Below, piece after piece: positions 16,188-25,335 of a DNA stretch of 64,000 bases. Under the pieces are notes generated by a model that was given only the letters and a program-made list of their open reading frames with translations, was not told the DNA's origin and ran no database searches. Source of the stretch: Sporosarcina ureae DSM 2281 (GTDB lineage: Bacteria > Bacillota > Bacilli > Bacillales_A > Planococcaceae); assembly GCF_000425545.1 (NCBI RefSeq), contig NZ_AUDQ01000008.1, positions 83,705-147,704 of the forward strand, in the 5' to 3' direction. A program made the translations under genes and the position numbers. The number at the start of each line of letters is the position of its first letter. Position 1 is the stretch's first letter.

Positions 16188-16994
16188 TTAAAAATCGGAA
16201 GGACTCACAATATCGCCAATATCAATTTCTTTCCCAAATACACCGTGATAGTCTGTGCCACCTGTCATTAACAGATGATACTGTTCGGCTAGTTCTTCAA
16301 CTCGTCTACTATCTTCGGCTGTATGATCAAAGTGATTGCGTTCAATACCGTCAAGTCCAGCTTCCACCAATTCAACGATCAAATCATATGAATCCAATTG
16401 TCCAGGATGCGCAACTACAGCCAATCCGCCGTCAGCTTTAATGGCTTCCACCGCATCATACACATCGATGTATTCTATATCTCCTGAAGCGACGCCCTGT
16501 CCTTTAAATAACTCTTTGTACAATTGTTGATAGGCAACTGAAGTAAAGGGATCTTTCGTCAGCTCTTTCATAATATGTTGTTTGTAAACCGTTCCAGAAG
16601 GTTTCGCAGATTCAAGGACTCTGTCCTCATCCAGCACATAACCGGCTCTTACTATTTGTTCTATTTGCCAAAGCGAGTGAGCGTGCCTTCTCTCTAGCAA
16701 TGGTTGGCAAATCGATTGGATATGTATTGCAGTGGGATCATAGTTGTAGCCAAGCACATGTACTTTCCGTTGCCGCTGGAAGTCATATGCTGATATTTCA
16801 ACGCCGGGTAGTGCTATGATGCCGAAATTCTCACTTACAGTTCGGATTTCCTCCCAGCCGGCTACCGTATCATGATCGACAAAACTGATATGTGTTAAGC
16901 CGGCCTGTGCAGCCTTTTGAAAAACAGTAGAAATCGAATCCGAGCCATCTGAATAGTGACTATGAACATGTAGATCAGCTTTCAGAACCAACAC
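16188..16994 (-). CDS. PHP-domain phosphoesterase of the C-P lyase pathway (PhnPP-like)
   Basis: The 268-residue protein is a PHP metal-dependent phosphoesterase: D-L-H-V-H-S-H-Y-S-D near residue 7, F-V-D-H-D-T-V near 38, G-V-E-I-S near 64, V-A-H-P-G near 191 and G-G-T-D-Y-H-G near 245 supply the metal ligands. It overlaps phnL by 20 bases in an operon that has no phnP or phnN. A PHP enzyme from Eggerthella lenta hydrolyses 5-phosphoribosyl 1,2-cyclic phosphate, the PhnJ product, through both ester bonds to ribose 5-phosphate and phosphate. By context I infer the same role here. The start is uncertain: GTG 16994 or a nearby TTG, both close to AAGGTGG. Confidence 0.8.
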   Translation of the reverse strand: MLVLKADLHVHSHYSDGSDSISTVFQKAAQAGLTHISFVDHDTVAGWEEIRTVSENFGIIALPGVEISAYDFQRQRKVHVLGYNYDPTAIHIQSICQPLLERRHAHSLWQIEQIVRAGYVLDEDRVLESAKPSGTVYKQHIMKELTKDPFTSVAYQQLYKELFKGQGVASGDIEYIDVYDAVEAIKADGGLAVVAHPGQLDSYDLIVELVEAGLDGIERNHFDHTAEDSRRVEELAEQYHLLMTGGTDYHGVFGKEIDIGDIVSPSDF

Positions 16995-17703
16995 CCACCT
17001 TATTGTCCAGCACGATTTTTTTCGCCTTCATGTCGAATACTTTGTCACATAACCCTTCCATGAACTCTATATCATGGAAAATCCCTACGAGCGTTGTCCC
17101 ATTGTTCTTCAGCTTTTCTATCATTTCACGAACTCTTACTTTTGATTGCTGATCTAAACTAGCAGTCGGCTCATCAAGCAATAATAGTCTAGGTTTTTTC
17201 ACAGTAGCCATGGCAATGTTCAAGCGTAGTTTTTCGCCGCCCGAGAAAGTATTTGGATAACTGTCCCATAGCTTAGGATCCAGTTCGAAATGAGCTAACG
17301 TTTTTTCAGTTTCAACATTGGCTGTTATTTCAGATTCCCCCATCTCCAACAGCGCATTGGTCACTAGCTGTCGGCAGGTTGTCCTAGGCATAACATTTAA
17401 AAATTGAGATACATAACCAATTTCGTATTTACGCAAGTACAGCATTTGTCGATCGCTCACTTGAGATAAATCTACAAGCCCAAAGCGCTGCGAGTCGTAT
17501 AGGATCTTACCTTCATCCGGTAAATACGTACGATAAATACTTTTTAAGATCGTTGATTTTCCACTTCCGCTTTTTCCCACAATGCCAATAAACTCACCCG
17601 CTTCTAAGGAAAAATGAATGTTTTCTGTAGCTGGCATGGTTTTGTCTAAATGATGAATAGTGAAACGTTTTCCGAATCCGGCAATTTCCAGTATAGACAT
17701 CAC
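16975..17703 (-). CDS. phnL: C-P lyase complex ATP-binding protein PhnL
   Basis: The 242-residue ABC-type ATPase has Walker A G-K-S-G-S-G-K-S, signature F-S-G-G-E-K-L-R-L and Walker B L-L-L-L-D-E-P. With phnI it is thought to help form the ribose-1-phosphonate triphosphate intermediate; it has no membrane partner of its own. It starts at GTG 17703 or ATG 17700 behind GGAG. It lies 23 bases after phnM and overlaps the PHP gene. Confidence 0.93.
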   Translation of the reverse strand: MMSILEIAGFGKRFTIHHLDKTMPATENIHFSLEAGEFIGIVGKSGSGKSTILKSIYRTYLPDEGKILYDSQRFGLVDLSQVSDRQMLYLRKYEIGYVSQFLNVMPRTTCRQLVTNALLEMGESEITANVETEKTLAHFELDPKLWDSYPNTFSGGEKLRLNIAMATVKKPRLLLLDEPTASLDQQSKVRVREMIEKLKNNGTTLVGIFHDIEFMEGLCDKVFDMKAKKIVLDNKVGVGSES

Positions 17704-17726
17704 GATGATGCTCCTCTCCGATTACA

Positions 17727-18908
17727 TTAGTTTGTGCGATAATTAGTTTTTGTGGTCAGCATTCCGTTTACCATTGTTGTCGTCAACATAGGATAGCCGT
17801 CATCCATTCTCTCAATGATTAGTAGGTCGGCTTTCTTTCCAATTTTAATCGATCCCAATTCGTCATCTATTCGGACTGCCTTCGCCGGATTCAACGTAAC
17901 CATCATGAACATTTGGTGCAGATCATTTCCATATTGTTCATGTAATGCAAAGACCGCATGCAACAGCCCCGCAGGATAATAGTCACTGCATAAAATATCA
18001 ATACAGCCATGATCAATTGCTTCTGTTGCAGATAAATTGCCAGAATGAGAACCACCAAGTAAAACATTCGGAGCACCCGCAATCGTATGCAAGCCAAGTT
18101 CTTTCGCTCTCTTCGCAACTTCCAACGTAATCGGAAATTCGCTAATGGTCGTACCAAAGGTTTTCACTAATTCCAGTTTTTGAACATTATCGTCATCATG
18201 AGATGCAATAGCAATGCCTTTTTCCGTAGCAATCTCTGCAATTTCCTTCATGTTTTCAGTCGTTAGAGACTCTGTAGTTTGCCTTTCAGCGATCAGCACA
18301 TTGATGTCTGAATCTGATAGATCTCGATATCCTTTCAATGTTTCACGATACACTTCTAAATTTCGATACTGCCCTTGTCCCGGTGTATGGTCCATAAAAG
18401 AAAGCAAATGAACTTTGTCATCTTCTATATTCCGCACAAGACTCGCCACGCCATCCATATTGTCAATCTCAAATCGCGCATGTAAACGATGACGAATCAA
18501 GTGTAAATTCCCATGTGTTGAATGGATAGCATCGATCATACGCTGGATATTCTTTGGATGATGCATCGTTTTCTGTGTAAAGACGTCTTCCCCATAAAAG
18601 GACAGTGAGTGAAACATAGTGGTAATCCCGTGACTGATCAATACTTTTTCAGCCTCTCGCAAACTTATATCGAAATCCATCATGCAAGAAGGTCTTGGCG
18701 ATGCAATTGTTTCAATATAATCAGAATGAATATCAATAAACCCTGGAGAAATAAGTCCACCACCGGCATCAATCCGGTTAGCTTCAGGAAATCTCATTAC
18801 GTCTTCCTGCGGGATAATATCTTGAATAAATTCCCCTTCTACAACAACTGCAAAGCCTTCAAGAATTTCGTTTTCTGTTATGATATTCCCATTGTGGATT
18901 ACATACAT
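17727..18908 (-). CDS. phnM: Alpha-D-ribose 1-methylphosphonate 5-triphosphate diphosphatase PhnM
   Basis: The 393-residue amidohydrolase-fold enzyme removes pyrophosphate from the ribosyl-phosphonate triphosphate made by PhnGHI(L), giving the substrate for PhnJ. The metal motif is S-P-G-F-I-D-I-H-S-D-Y near residues 53-63, followed by A-S-H-D-D-D-N and C-S-D-Y-Y-P, where later ligands lie. The start follows AGGAGG. The gene is 14 bases after phnK. Confidence 0.93.
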   Translation of the reverse strand: MYVIHNGNIITENEILEGFAVVVEGEFIQDIIPQEDVMRFPEANRIDAGGGLISPGFIDIHSDYIETIASPRPSCMMDFDISLREAEKVLISHGITTMFHSLSFYGEDVFTQKTMHHPKNIQRMIDAIHSTHGNLHLIRHRLHARFEIDNMDGVASLVRNIEDDKVHLLSFMDHTPGQGQYRNLEVYRETLKGYRDLSDSDINVLIAERQTTESLTTENMKEIAEIATEKGIAIASHDDDNVQKLELVKTFGTTISEFPITLEVAKRAKELGLHTIAGAPNVLLGGSHSGNLSATEAIDHGCIDILCSDYYPAGLLHAVFALHEQYGNDLHQMFMMVTLNPAKAVRIDDELGSIKIGKKADLLIIERMDDGYPMLTTTMVNGMLTTKTNYRTN

Positions 18909-18922
18909 GTCAGCAGTTCCTC

Positions 18923-19762
18923 CTATAGTAATGAGTACACTAATTGTTGTGTGTACGCATGTTGTGGGTCTTCCAATACTTGATCCGTCAAACCTTCTTC
19001 AATTATTTCGCCGTTTAACATAACAATAGTACGGTCCGCCAGCATCCGAATCACTGCCAAATCATGTGACACCACGATCATGCTGATTTGTAGTTCCCTT
19101 TGAATTTTTTTAATTAAATCTAGTACATTTGCTTGCACCGACAAATCTAGCCCAGTCGTTACTTCATCCAAAAATAAAATAGGTGGGTTATTCGATAACG
19201 CTTTAGCAATTTGCACGCGCTGCTGCATCCCCCCCGAAAACTTTTCGGGTTCTTCTTTCATACGGTGCAAAGGAATATGAACATTCGTAAGCAATCTTTT
19301 CCCTGTTGCCTCCATATCCGACACATTCCGATTTCCAGCCGCAATTAATTTTTCCGCTATGTTGCCAATCGATGAAAAGTTCATTTTCAGTCCATGAACT
19401 GGATTTTGATACACCATGCCGTAATCATGATTTCGAATCATACGCTTTTGCTGAGAAGACAATTCAAAAACATTTTCATTTTCTTTCCCCGGTCGGTTAA
19501 TGTATGCAGCTCCAGACGTGATGTCGGTATCAAAATACAAGCACTGCATCATCGTCGATTTGCCACTTCCGCTTTCTCCAACAATCCCTAAAATCTCTCC
19601 ACGATAAAGATCTAAAGAGATATCCCGCACGGCAAAGACCGTTCCGCAAGATTTGCAGTAATTTTTCTCTACACTATTTCGCTCTTTATCTTGGCATTCT
19701 TGACAACCCGTACCATATTGTTTGCATAGATTCTCAACCCGTAAAATCGGTGTTTCATGCAT
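18923..19762 (-). CDS. phnK: C-P lyase complex ATP-binding protein PhnK, with N-terminal zinc-ribbon insertion
   Basis: The 279-residue ABC-type ATPase binds the PhnGHIJ core. It has Walker A G-E-S-G-S-G-K-S, signature F-S-G-G-M-Q-Q-R and Walker B I-L-F-L-D-E-V. Compared with E. coli PhnK it has about 25 extra residues near position 20 carrying two CxxC pairs (C-Q-E-C and C-K-S-C), a likely zinc ribbon that I have seen in PhnK proteins outside enterobacteria. The Walker B ends D-E-V-T-T-G instead of the usual D-E-P-T. It overlaps phnJ by eight bases. Confidence 0.92.
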   Translation of the reverse strand: MHETPILRVENLCKQYGTGCQECQDKERNSVEKNYCKSCGTVFAVRDISLDLYRGEILGIVGESGSGKSTMMQCLYFDTDITSGAAYINRPGKENENVFELSSQQKRMIRNHDYGMVYQNPVHGLKMNFSSIGNIAEKLIAAGNRNVSDMEATGKRLLTNVHIPLHRMKEEPEKFSGGMQQRVQIAKALSNNPPILFLDEVTTGLDLSVQANVLDLIKKIQRELQISMIVVSHDLAVIRMLADRTIVMLNGEIIEEGLTDQVLEDPQHAYTQQLVYSLL

Positions 19763-20621
19763 ACGTGCTTTCCACCTCGACTTTCTCTTGTTTGTTTAAT
19801 TGTTCTATACAATAAGCCGAATCGTTGCACTGATAAATCGTTGCACCCTTTTCGTGATCTATGAGTTCATCCAAGAAAACATCTACTGCTCCACACAAAT
19901 GACAATGAGCTCCTTCAAATGATTCAACAGTAAATGGATAATCTTCAAAAGCTAACGATTTGACGGATGTATAGGGCGGTACAGCATAAATTTTCTTTTC
20001 TCTTCCTGCTCCGAGAAGGATCAAGGCTTCAGAATGATCCATTTTGGGATTGTCGAATCGAGGAATTGGGCTTGGTGCCATTACATAACGATCGTGAACC
20101 GATACGGGATGATCAGCAGTTGTCGCCGTTTTTCCGAACTTCATAATTTGCTCAAACAACATCAGCCAAGCACCACTATAATCATCTTCCGCATGCATAC
20201 GTTTTGTCATATATTCCCTTTCTTCAATGGCACGCAACGGCTCTGGTATCGGAACTTGTAACACAAGAATCTGCTCTTTCGTCAATGAACATTCCGGAAT
20301 CCGGTGCCTTGATTGAATGATATCCGCTTCTTCTGTACACTCTGTCAGTTGAACGCCCGTTGTATCTTGGACAAGCTTTTTTATACTCACTGCATTGACA
20401 GATTCATCGGAGCCTTGGTCAATCACTTTTAGCACATCTGTTTGTCCTATAAGGGAAAGTGTAAGCTGCAATCCACCTGTTCCCCAGCCTCGTGCAATGG
20501 GCATTTCCCTAGAAGCAAACGGCACTTGATAGCCTGGAATCGCTACAGCTTTTAGAGTAGCGCGACGAATTTCCTTTTTTGAACCTTCATCGAAAAAAGC
20601 AAAATGCGTGTTAGCTTTCAT
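19755..20621 (-). CDS. phnJ: Carbon-phosphorus lyase PhnJ (radical SAM)
   Basis: The 288-residue enzyme cleaves the C-P bond of ribose 1-phosphonate 5-phosphate by radical SAM chemistry, releasing methane from methylphosphonate and leaving the 1,2-cyclic phosphate. The cysteines are Cys240, Cys243, Cys265 and Cys271 with C-x2-C-x21-C-x5-C spacing. This is the E. coli pattern (241/244/266/272) shifted by one; three hold the 4Fe-4S cluster and the last is the catalytic thiyl cysteine. The glycine-radical region A-I-P-G-Y-Q-V-P-F is at residues 27-35. All key residues are present, so the enzyme should be active. Confidence 0.96.
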   Translation of the reverse strand: MKANTHFAFFDEGSKKEIRRATLKAVAIPGYQVPFASREMPIARGWGTGGLQLTLSLIGQTDVLKVIDQGSDESVNAVSIKKLVQDTTGVQLTECTEEADIIQSRHRIPECSLTKEQILVLQVPIPEPLRAIEEREYMTKRMHAEDDYSGAWLMLFEQIMKFGKTATTADHPVSVHDRYVMAPSPIPRFDNPKMDHSEALILLGAGREKKIYAVPPYTSVKSLAFEDYPFTVESFEGAHCHLCGAVDVFLDELIDHEKGATIYQCNDSAYCIEQLNKQEKVEVESTYA

Positions 20622-21726
20622 TGACCTGCACCCCTTTCTTCACTTGCCGTATACTGTCTAATTTAGATTGGAATGTCACGTAATGCGGTAGCTTCAAGTG
20701 GGAAATAAATCCACTAGATTCCACTGAATCAATGTGAAGCAGTACAAATTCTTCATCATGTGTTGGAAATTCATCATTTAGATGTTCTAGGCACTGATCG
20801 AGAATACTCATGGCAATCGTCTTGGTTTCATTTTGTCCATAACAAATTCCATATCCAATCTCAAATTCCAGTTCTTCTTCATTGTTTTCATTTTTCACAT
20901 GGACGGGCACAAACGATTCTACTTCCGTTACTTGAATGTCTCCGATATAAAACTCTTCGTCCTCTGAACCGTCTTCTTCGTTGGGATGCTTAACGTAAAT
21001 TGGCAGCGAACCTACGCGCACTTCACCTACAGTCGGATGAACTTCTCCATATCCGCGCAACGAGGCATATGCCAAAGAAGTCAATGCACCTGTTTGTCCG
21101 CGGGTCAGGACTTGTAATCTCGCGCTACGGCTCGCCGGAAACTCCAAGTTTTGTTTTGTAATATCTTCAGGTTCTGTATTGTCCATTTCATATTGTTCAA
21201 ACAACCCTTCTTTACGAAGGTACTCTACAACTTTCGGATAGCGTTCAACCGTTTCTTCCACTTTCACCTCTTGAAGTTCTTCGGCATAGCTCTGCAGCCA
21301 CTGCGTATTATCCGCCTTTTTTTCATTGATTAAATTAAAATCTAGAAGACGATGTGTGTAGTCATACGTGGCACCCAGTAATTGACCCCCAGGTATATCT
21401 TTAAAGCTCGCAGAAATTCTTCTTTCTACAAACATTGCATCTGTCTCGACTGACTCGCTGTAATACAATCTTGGCAATGTGGATCGGTGAGCTCGCATAA
21501 GGAATACTGCTTCTTCCATACTTCCCTCCGCCTGCTTGATGGCCAATGCCGCTAATTGCGGAGAATATAAACTACTTTCCGACATAACTTGATCGACCAA
21601 AGCTCTCATCGTCGACAAAATCGTTTCAATTTCCAGAATCGCTTGCCCTTTGAGCCGTTCGAACTTCACTCGTTTGATAGAAGCATCTATCGCCTGAGTA
21701 CCTCCTTTTACAGGAACATACCCCAC
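20611..21726 (-). CDS. phnI: C-P lyase core subunit PhnI
   Basis: The 371-residue protein is the nucleosidase subunit that, with PhnGHL, exchanges adenine of ATP for the phosphonate. It starts with M-G-Y-V-P-V-K-G-G, typical of PhnI, at GTG 21726 behind AAGGAGG, one base after the phnH stop. It overlaps phnJ by 11 bases. C-terminal S-H-L-K-L-P-H-Y-V-T-F-Q is conserved. Length and order match other C-P lyase operons. Confidence 0.95.
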   Translation of the reverse strand: MGYVPVKGGTQAIDASIKRVKFERLKGQAILEIETILSTMRALVDQVMSESSLYSPQLAALAIKQAEGSMEEAVFLMRAHRSTLPRLYYSESVETDAMFVERRISASFKDIPGGQLLGATYDYTHRLLDFNLINEKKADNTQWLQSYAEELQEVKVEETVERYPKVVEYLRKEGLFEQYEMDNTEPEDITKQNLEFPASRSARLQVLTRGQTGALTSLAYASLRGYGEVHPTVGEVRVGSLPIYVKHPNEEDGSEDEEFYIGDIQVTEVESFVPVHVKNENNEEELEFEIGYGICYGQNETKTIAMSILDQCLEHLNDEFPTHDEEFVLLHIDSVESSGFISHLKLPHYVTFQSKLDSIRQVKKGVQVNES

Positions 21727-22323
21727 TTATCCCACCTCCTTATGTGCAATTGCTGTTGTTCTAGGTACGCAAGCAATTTGTGAAGCTTGATCGATAAAAA
21801 TTAAGTCGATTCCCATCGGAAATTCGTTCGTCCGCTGATTTCTAGCTTGCCATAACGTCACTGGAAACCCTGTTTGTAAGGACACTTCTGATTGAATACC
21901 CGGACCTTTTAATACGATTTCACCATCATTTTCTAATACAGAACTTTCAATGAGCCAAGTGGAAGATTGCTGTGGATCAATAAGAGATCCGACTTTACAC
22001 TGTTCCAAAGCGTGTCGTATTTCTTGCTCTTTATCTTCGCGAAGGACTATGACAAAATCCGCTTCATGAATGGATGCATATTTAGCAGAAGTATATTCCG
22101 ATATCTTTTCTATTAGCTCCTGGTGTTCATCAGATACAATATGGAAAGTGACTTCTCCATCCAATAATGCCATTGCAGTTAAAAGTAAAGCTTCACTGCA
22201 AGGAATAGAATAATCCATTCGGTTCACCGGTTCAGTAATGGATGAAATCGTGCCCGGCCGCGACATACTATGCAGTAATTTACGATAGACATATTGCAAA
22301 TCATGTACTTGATCAATCGCCAT
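21727..22323 (-). CDS. phnH: C-P lyase core subunit PhnH
   Basis: The roughly 198-residue protein is the PhnH subunit of the C-P lyase core complex, a PLP-transferase-like fold without PLP. The N-terminal M-S-R-P-G-T-I motif and the later G-P-G-I, F-P-M-G-I-D-L-I-F and P-R-T-T segments are family marks. I choose ATG 22323, seven bases after GGAG; a GTG at 22341 lies upstream of that ribosome site. It follows phnG by about 36 bases. Confidence 0.93.
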   Translation of the reverse strand: MAIDQVHDLQYVYRKLLHSMSRPGTISSITEPVNRMDYSIPCSEALLLTAMALLDGEVTFHIVSDEHQELIEKISEYTSAKYASIHEADFVIVLREDKEQEIRHALEQCKVGSLIDPQQSSTWLIESSVLENDGEIVLKGPGIQSEVSLQTGFPVTLWQARNQRTNEFPMGIDLIFIDQASQIACVPRTTAIAHKEVG

Positions 22324-22359
22324 ATTCTCTCTCCTGTCCACTTTGTTTCTAGTAAGTAA

Positions 22360-22782
22360 TTATATTTCCATCGTTTCAAAATTAACTTTTGTACCGATTA
22401 ACTCTGCCTGTCGTCTTGTTTTCGCTTTCCTGATTTCATCCTCAGCAGCGATCAACTGGGGTTCCCATAGAAACGCTTCCGGCAAATCGGCTTTATACGC
22501 TGCATCGATGATCGCCAAATGCTTAGCGAGCTCTTCTTCCATTCCCGTGACGATGCCGATCCCGATACGATTGGCAATCTCTACCTTTGCTTCTGTAACT
22601 AGGACTTCACCCATATAAAACAAGGAATTCTTAGAGGTTTCACGCATTTTGATCATCGTCATTCCATATTGAGGTGCTGTAATTTCACGACACTCATATA
22701 CAGCCGTGATAGTTTCCGCAAATGTTTTAGCAAGATGACCATTATCTTGAATGAGAATTTCAGTTCTTCTTCTTCTTTTCAT
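22360..22782 (-). CDS. phnG: C-P lyase core subunit PhnG
   Basis: The 140-residue PhnG subunit is the first structural gene of the C-P lyase operon. It contains M-x-E-T-S-K-N-S-L-F-Y-M-G-E-V-L-V-T-E-A, the conserved central block, and R-I-G-I-G-I-V-T-G. The start follows AAGGAGGGAG. Upstream lie a palindrome at 22858-22876 and the terminator of phnF, so the gene is probably driven by its own promoter under PhnF control. Confidence 0.93.
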   Translation of the reverse strand: MKRRRRTEILIQDNGHLAKTFAETITAVYECREITAPQYGMTMIKMRETSKNSLFYMGEVLVTEAKVEIANRIGIGIVTGMEEELAKHLAIIDAAYKADLPEAFLWEPQLIAAEDEIRKAKTRRQAELIGTKVNFETMEI

Positions 22783-22857
22783 ATGTGCTCCCTCCTTTTC
22801 TATAAATTAATAGTAACTTGTCGCCAAGTTGGTGTGTTTTAAGATACGGTTAGTATA

Positions 22858-22876
22858 TTGTAAACACTCTTTACAA
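22858..22876. promoter_or_regulatory. Palindromic operator before phnG (PhnF candidate)
   Basis: TTGTAAA-N5-TTTACAA is a perfect 7+5+7 palindrome in the 137-base gap between phnF and phnG. Its position fits repression of phnG by the adjacent GntR-type PhnF. Its right half, ACTCTTTACA, recurs exactly in the region before phnD (16161-16170). Confidence 0.6.
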
Positions 22877-22890
22877 TTGGACATAAAAAA

Positions 22891-22919
22891 ACAAGCAAGG
22901 ATGAGAGACCCTTGCTTGT
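22891..22919 (-). terminator. Terminator directly after phnF
   Basis: Read on the minus strand, ACAAGCAAGG pairs with CCTTGCTTGT, followed by TTTTTTT. It touches the phnF stop codon and separates the regulator from the phnG-started operon. Confidence 0.85.
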
Positions 22920-23648
22920 TTATGAATTCATCGTAATATCATATTTGAACTTATCACTGCGATATAGCACTTTAGTATATTCAAGCACCTTACCAGTTTT
23001 CTGGTCTACACAGTCGCTTTCAACCATAATGAGCGGGACCATACTTTTGCAAGATAACAACTGTTGCTCACCAGCAGTTGGAAATGTGATGCTTAGTAGA
23101 GATTTGCGACTGTTAAATTCTCCATAGCCAAGTTTCCGATAATAGGCAAACATCGATTGGATTTTGAAGCAATCTTTTTTAATGCGCGGTATGGTCGTTT
23201 CGCTAACAAAAGAATAATGAATAGCGATCGGCTCACCGTCAATCAAACGCAATCTTCCAATTTTGTAGATAGCGTCTGATTTCCTCGTTTCTAATACGTG
23301 ATACGTATGTTCATCGTAAGGAATTTGTTCACAATTTATCGTGCGCGTTTCTAACTCATACCCTAATGCCTTCATCTTTTCAGTAAAGCTCGTCCCTGCA
23401 GTTAGAGACAGCTGAATTTGTATCGCCTGCTCTTTTAGAAACCGTCCTTTGCCTTGTTTGGAATAAATAAAACCCCGTTCTTCCAACTTGGTTAATGCAT
23501 TTCTTGCAGTCATCCTCGGTACATTGTATTTTTTCGCCAGAATATTTTCAGAAGGTAATCTATGTCCATATGTGAAGGTCTTTGAAACAATTTGTTCCAT
23601 TAGTTCATCAATAATCTCTGTTTCCTTTTCCGCCGAAATGATAGCCAT
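22920..23648 (-). CDS. phnF: GntR-family regulator of phosphonate utilisation
   Basis: The 242-residue repressor has an N-terminal winged helix (L-P-S-E-N-I-L-A-K-K-Y, then T-A-R-N-A-L-T-K-L, residues about 30-62) and a C-terminal UTRA ligand-binding domain of the HutC/PhnF subfamily (I-Y-K-I-G-R-L-R-L-I-D-G-E-P-I-A). It lies first in the phn locus, with its own terminator, and most likely represses phnG onward until a phosphonate or a pathway product binds. The ligand is not deducible. Confidence 0.88.
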   Translation of the reverse strand: MAIISAEKETEIIDELMEQIVSKTFTYGHRLPSENILAKKYNVPRMTARNALTKLEERGFIYSKQGKGRFLKEQAIQIQLSLTAGTSFTEKMKALGYELETRTINCEQIPYDEHTYHVLETRKSDAIYKIGRLRLIDGEPIAIHYSFVSETTIPRIKKDCFKIQSMFAYYRKLGYGEFNSRKSLLSITFPTAGEQQLLSCKSMVPLIMVESDCVDQKTGKVLEYTKVLYRSDKFKYDITMNS

Positions 23649-23869
23649 CTCCCTCTAAGAACTGTTATAGAAGACATATTTTCAATTATATTGTACTATA
23701 CTTCCTATTTTGAAAGACGAAAGACAGTGTTTAAGAATTCAACAGGTTGCATATTAACTAAACAGCTTGCCGTATGAACCACCTCTGCACGAAGCAAATA
23801 TTTCACGTAAGCTTTTGATTATTTTATGATACGCGGATTATTAGGATAGTAACTCTTCATCACCCCTTA

Positions 23870-24766
23870 CTATTTGTATCCATCCGCATGAATAGTTTCC
23901 TTCTTGTGGTAATTGACAAAGCAGATACTGACAACGACAAGTAACAAGCCCACCCACAACGTATGCGTCATCGGCTCACCGACAAACACCGTACTGATGA
24001 ACACCGAAATAACAGGCACTAAAAAGGTAAAGACCGCCACCTTACTTGCCTCTCCCGCACGAATGAGCGAGTAATAAATGATATAGGCAACCGGAATACC
24101 CATTGTTGCACCGAATCCAAGCCCAAATAGATACATAGGATGCCACTCTATCGCAGACCAGCTCTCTGTAACGGCACTGAGTACAAGCAGCACTACACCC
24201 CCTATAGTAAATTGCATTGCCACCATCCAATATGCATCGACTTCCTCACTTACTTTCTTCACATATGCAACGCCAATTGCCCAAAAGAATGCTGTCAGCA
24301 CACCTAATATGACGCCGAGTATGGAAATCTGGGTAGTGAAATGTTCCACACTAACTACAGTTATTCCGATGAACCCAATCAACAGACCCGTTATTTTAGT
24401 TGCAGTCATACTTTCTCCCAGCCACATCCAAGCAAATAATCCGAGAAGGACCGGCTGGAAGTATACAAGTACAGAGAATAGCCCACCCGGCAAATAGTGT
24501 AGCCCAATCGTATGCAATCCAAAAAACAGAACGGTGTTGAACAAAGCTGAAATACAATATTTGCGCCAATGCTGACGCCATTGCAATCTGTCACGCAGTC
24601 TTATCATCAGTAATACAATGAAACAACCACCTAGCAACGCACGCATACCCGAAAATAATAGTGGCGGTGCATACACGATCGATAGTTTATAAATCGGCCA
24701 ACTAATGCCCCAAATCATGACTAAAACTGCCAACGCGACGGTAGATTTTGTAAATAGCTTGTTCAC
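23870..24766 (-). CDS. EamA/DMT-family transporter
   Basis: The 298-residue protein has ten hydrophobic helices arranged as two EamA repeats of the drug/metabolite transporter superfamily, with W-G-I-S-W-P-I-Y-K in the first helix and a repeat at A-F-F-W-A-I-G-V-A. It probably exports amino acids or other small metabolites; the substrate is unknown. It starts at GTG 24766 close behind GGAGG. No terminator was recognised in the 220 bases before phnF, where I see nothing else. Confidence 0.85.
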   Translation of the reverse strand: MNKLFTKSTVALAVLVMIWGISWPIYKLSIVYAPPLLFSGMRALLGGCFIVLLMIRLRDRLQWRQHWRKYCISALFNTVLFFGLHTIGLHYLPGGLFSVLVYFQPVLLGLFAWMWLGESMTATKITGLLIGFIGITVVSVEHFTTQISILGVILGVLTAFFWAIGVAYVKKVSEEVDAYWMVAMQFTIGGVVLLVLSAVTESWSAIEWHPMYLFGLGFGATMGIPVAYIIYYSLIRAGEASKVAVFTFLVPVISVFISTVFVGEPMTHTLWVGLLLVVVSICFVNYHKKETIHADGYK

Positions 24767-24900
24767 TCCTCCATCCTTTCTAATTATATTGATCCTTTAA
24801 ATCTAGTCTATTCTCACAATCTTTTTATTGACTTTAATTCAAGACAAAGGTTTTCTTTTTTGCAAAAGTTCCTTATGATTATTATTGGAGGCGATTTTAC

Positions 24901-25335
24901 GTGAAAAAATTATTTGCAATGATGATAACTGCTGCTATATTAGCGGCTTGTAGCAATGATGAACCGAAGGAACCGATCGAATCAACGGAACCAGTAGAAG
25001 ATACAGCTCCGGTAGAACAAGCAAGTGACGAAGTAGAAAATGGTCTAAAAGCAGATACGGTAGAACATGAGTATGCTGCTTTTGCTGATGATCAAGTACC
25101 TGTCAATTCCAAAGTGAAGTTTCTTGGAACCGTGACAGCTGTTAATGAAGGAACTCTAACTGTGCAAAATAAAACAGATAAATCCTCGAATGAAATCATT
25201 TACGTGAAAGATATCCGACTAGGGGAGCGTACCGATATTTTGGAAGACTTTGATGTATCCGTTTACGGTACGTATGAGGGGAAAGACGACGAGGATGTGC
25301 CTGTTATTAAAGGGATTTTCATTGACGTAGACTGA
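24901..25335 (+). CDS. Predicted lipoprotein with OB-like domain
   Basis: The 144-residue product starts at GTG 24901 behind TTGGAGG. A lipobox L-A-A-C places the cysteine near residue 17. A low-complexity linker rich in Glu, Pro and Thr follows. The globular part (about residues 60-144), V-K-F-L-G-T-V-T-A-V-N-E-G-T-L-T-V, has the pattern of a small beta-barrel as in OB-fold or tRNA-anti-like lipoproteins. The function is unknown. It is divergent from the DMT transporter. Confidence 0.7.
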   Translation: MKKLFAMMITAAILAACSNDEPKEPIESTEPVEDTAPVEQASDEVENGLKADTVEHEYAAFADDQVPVNSKVKFLGTVTAVNEGTLTVQNKTDKSSNEIIYVKDIRLGERTDILEDFDVSVYGTYEGKDDEDVPVIKGIFIDVD

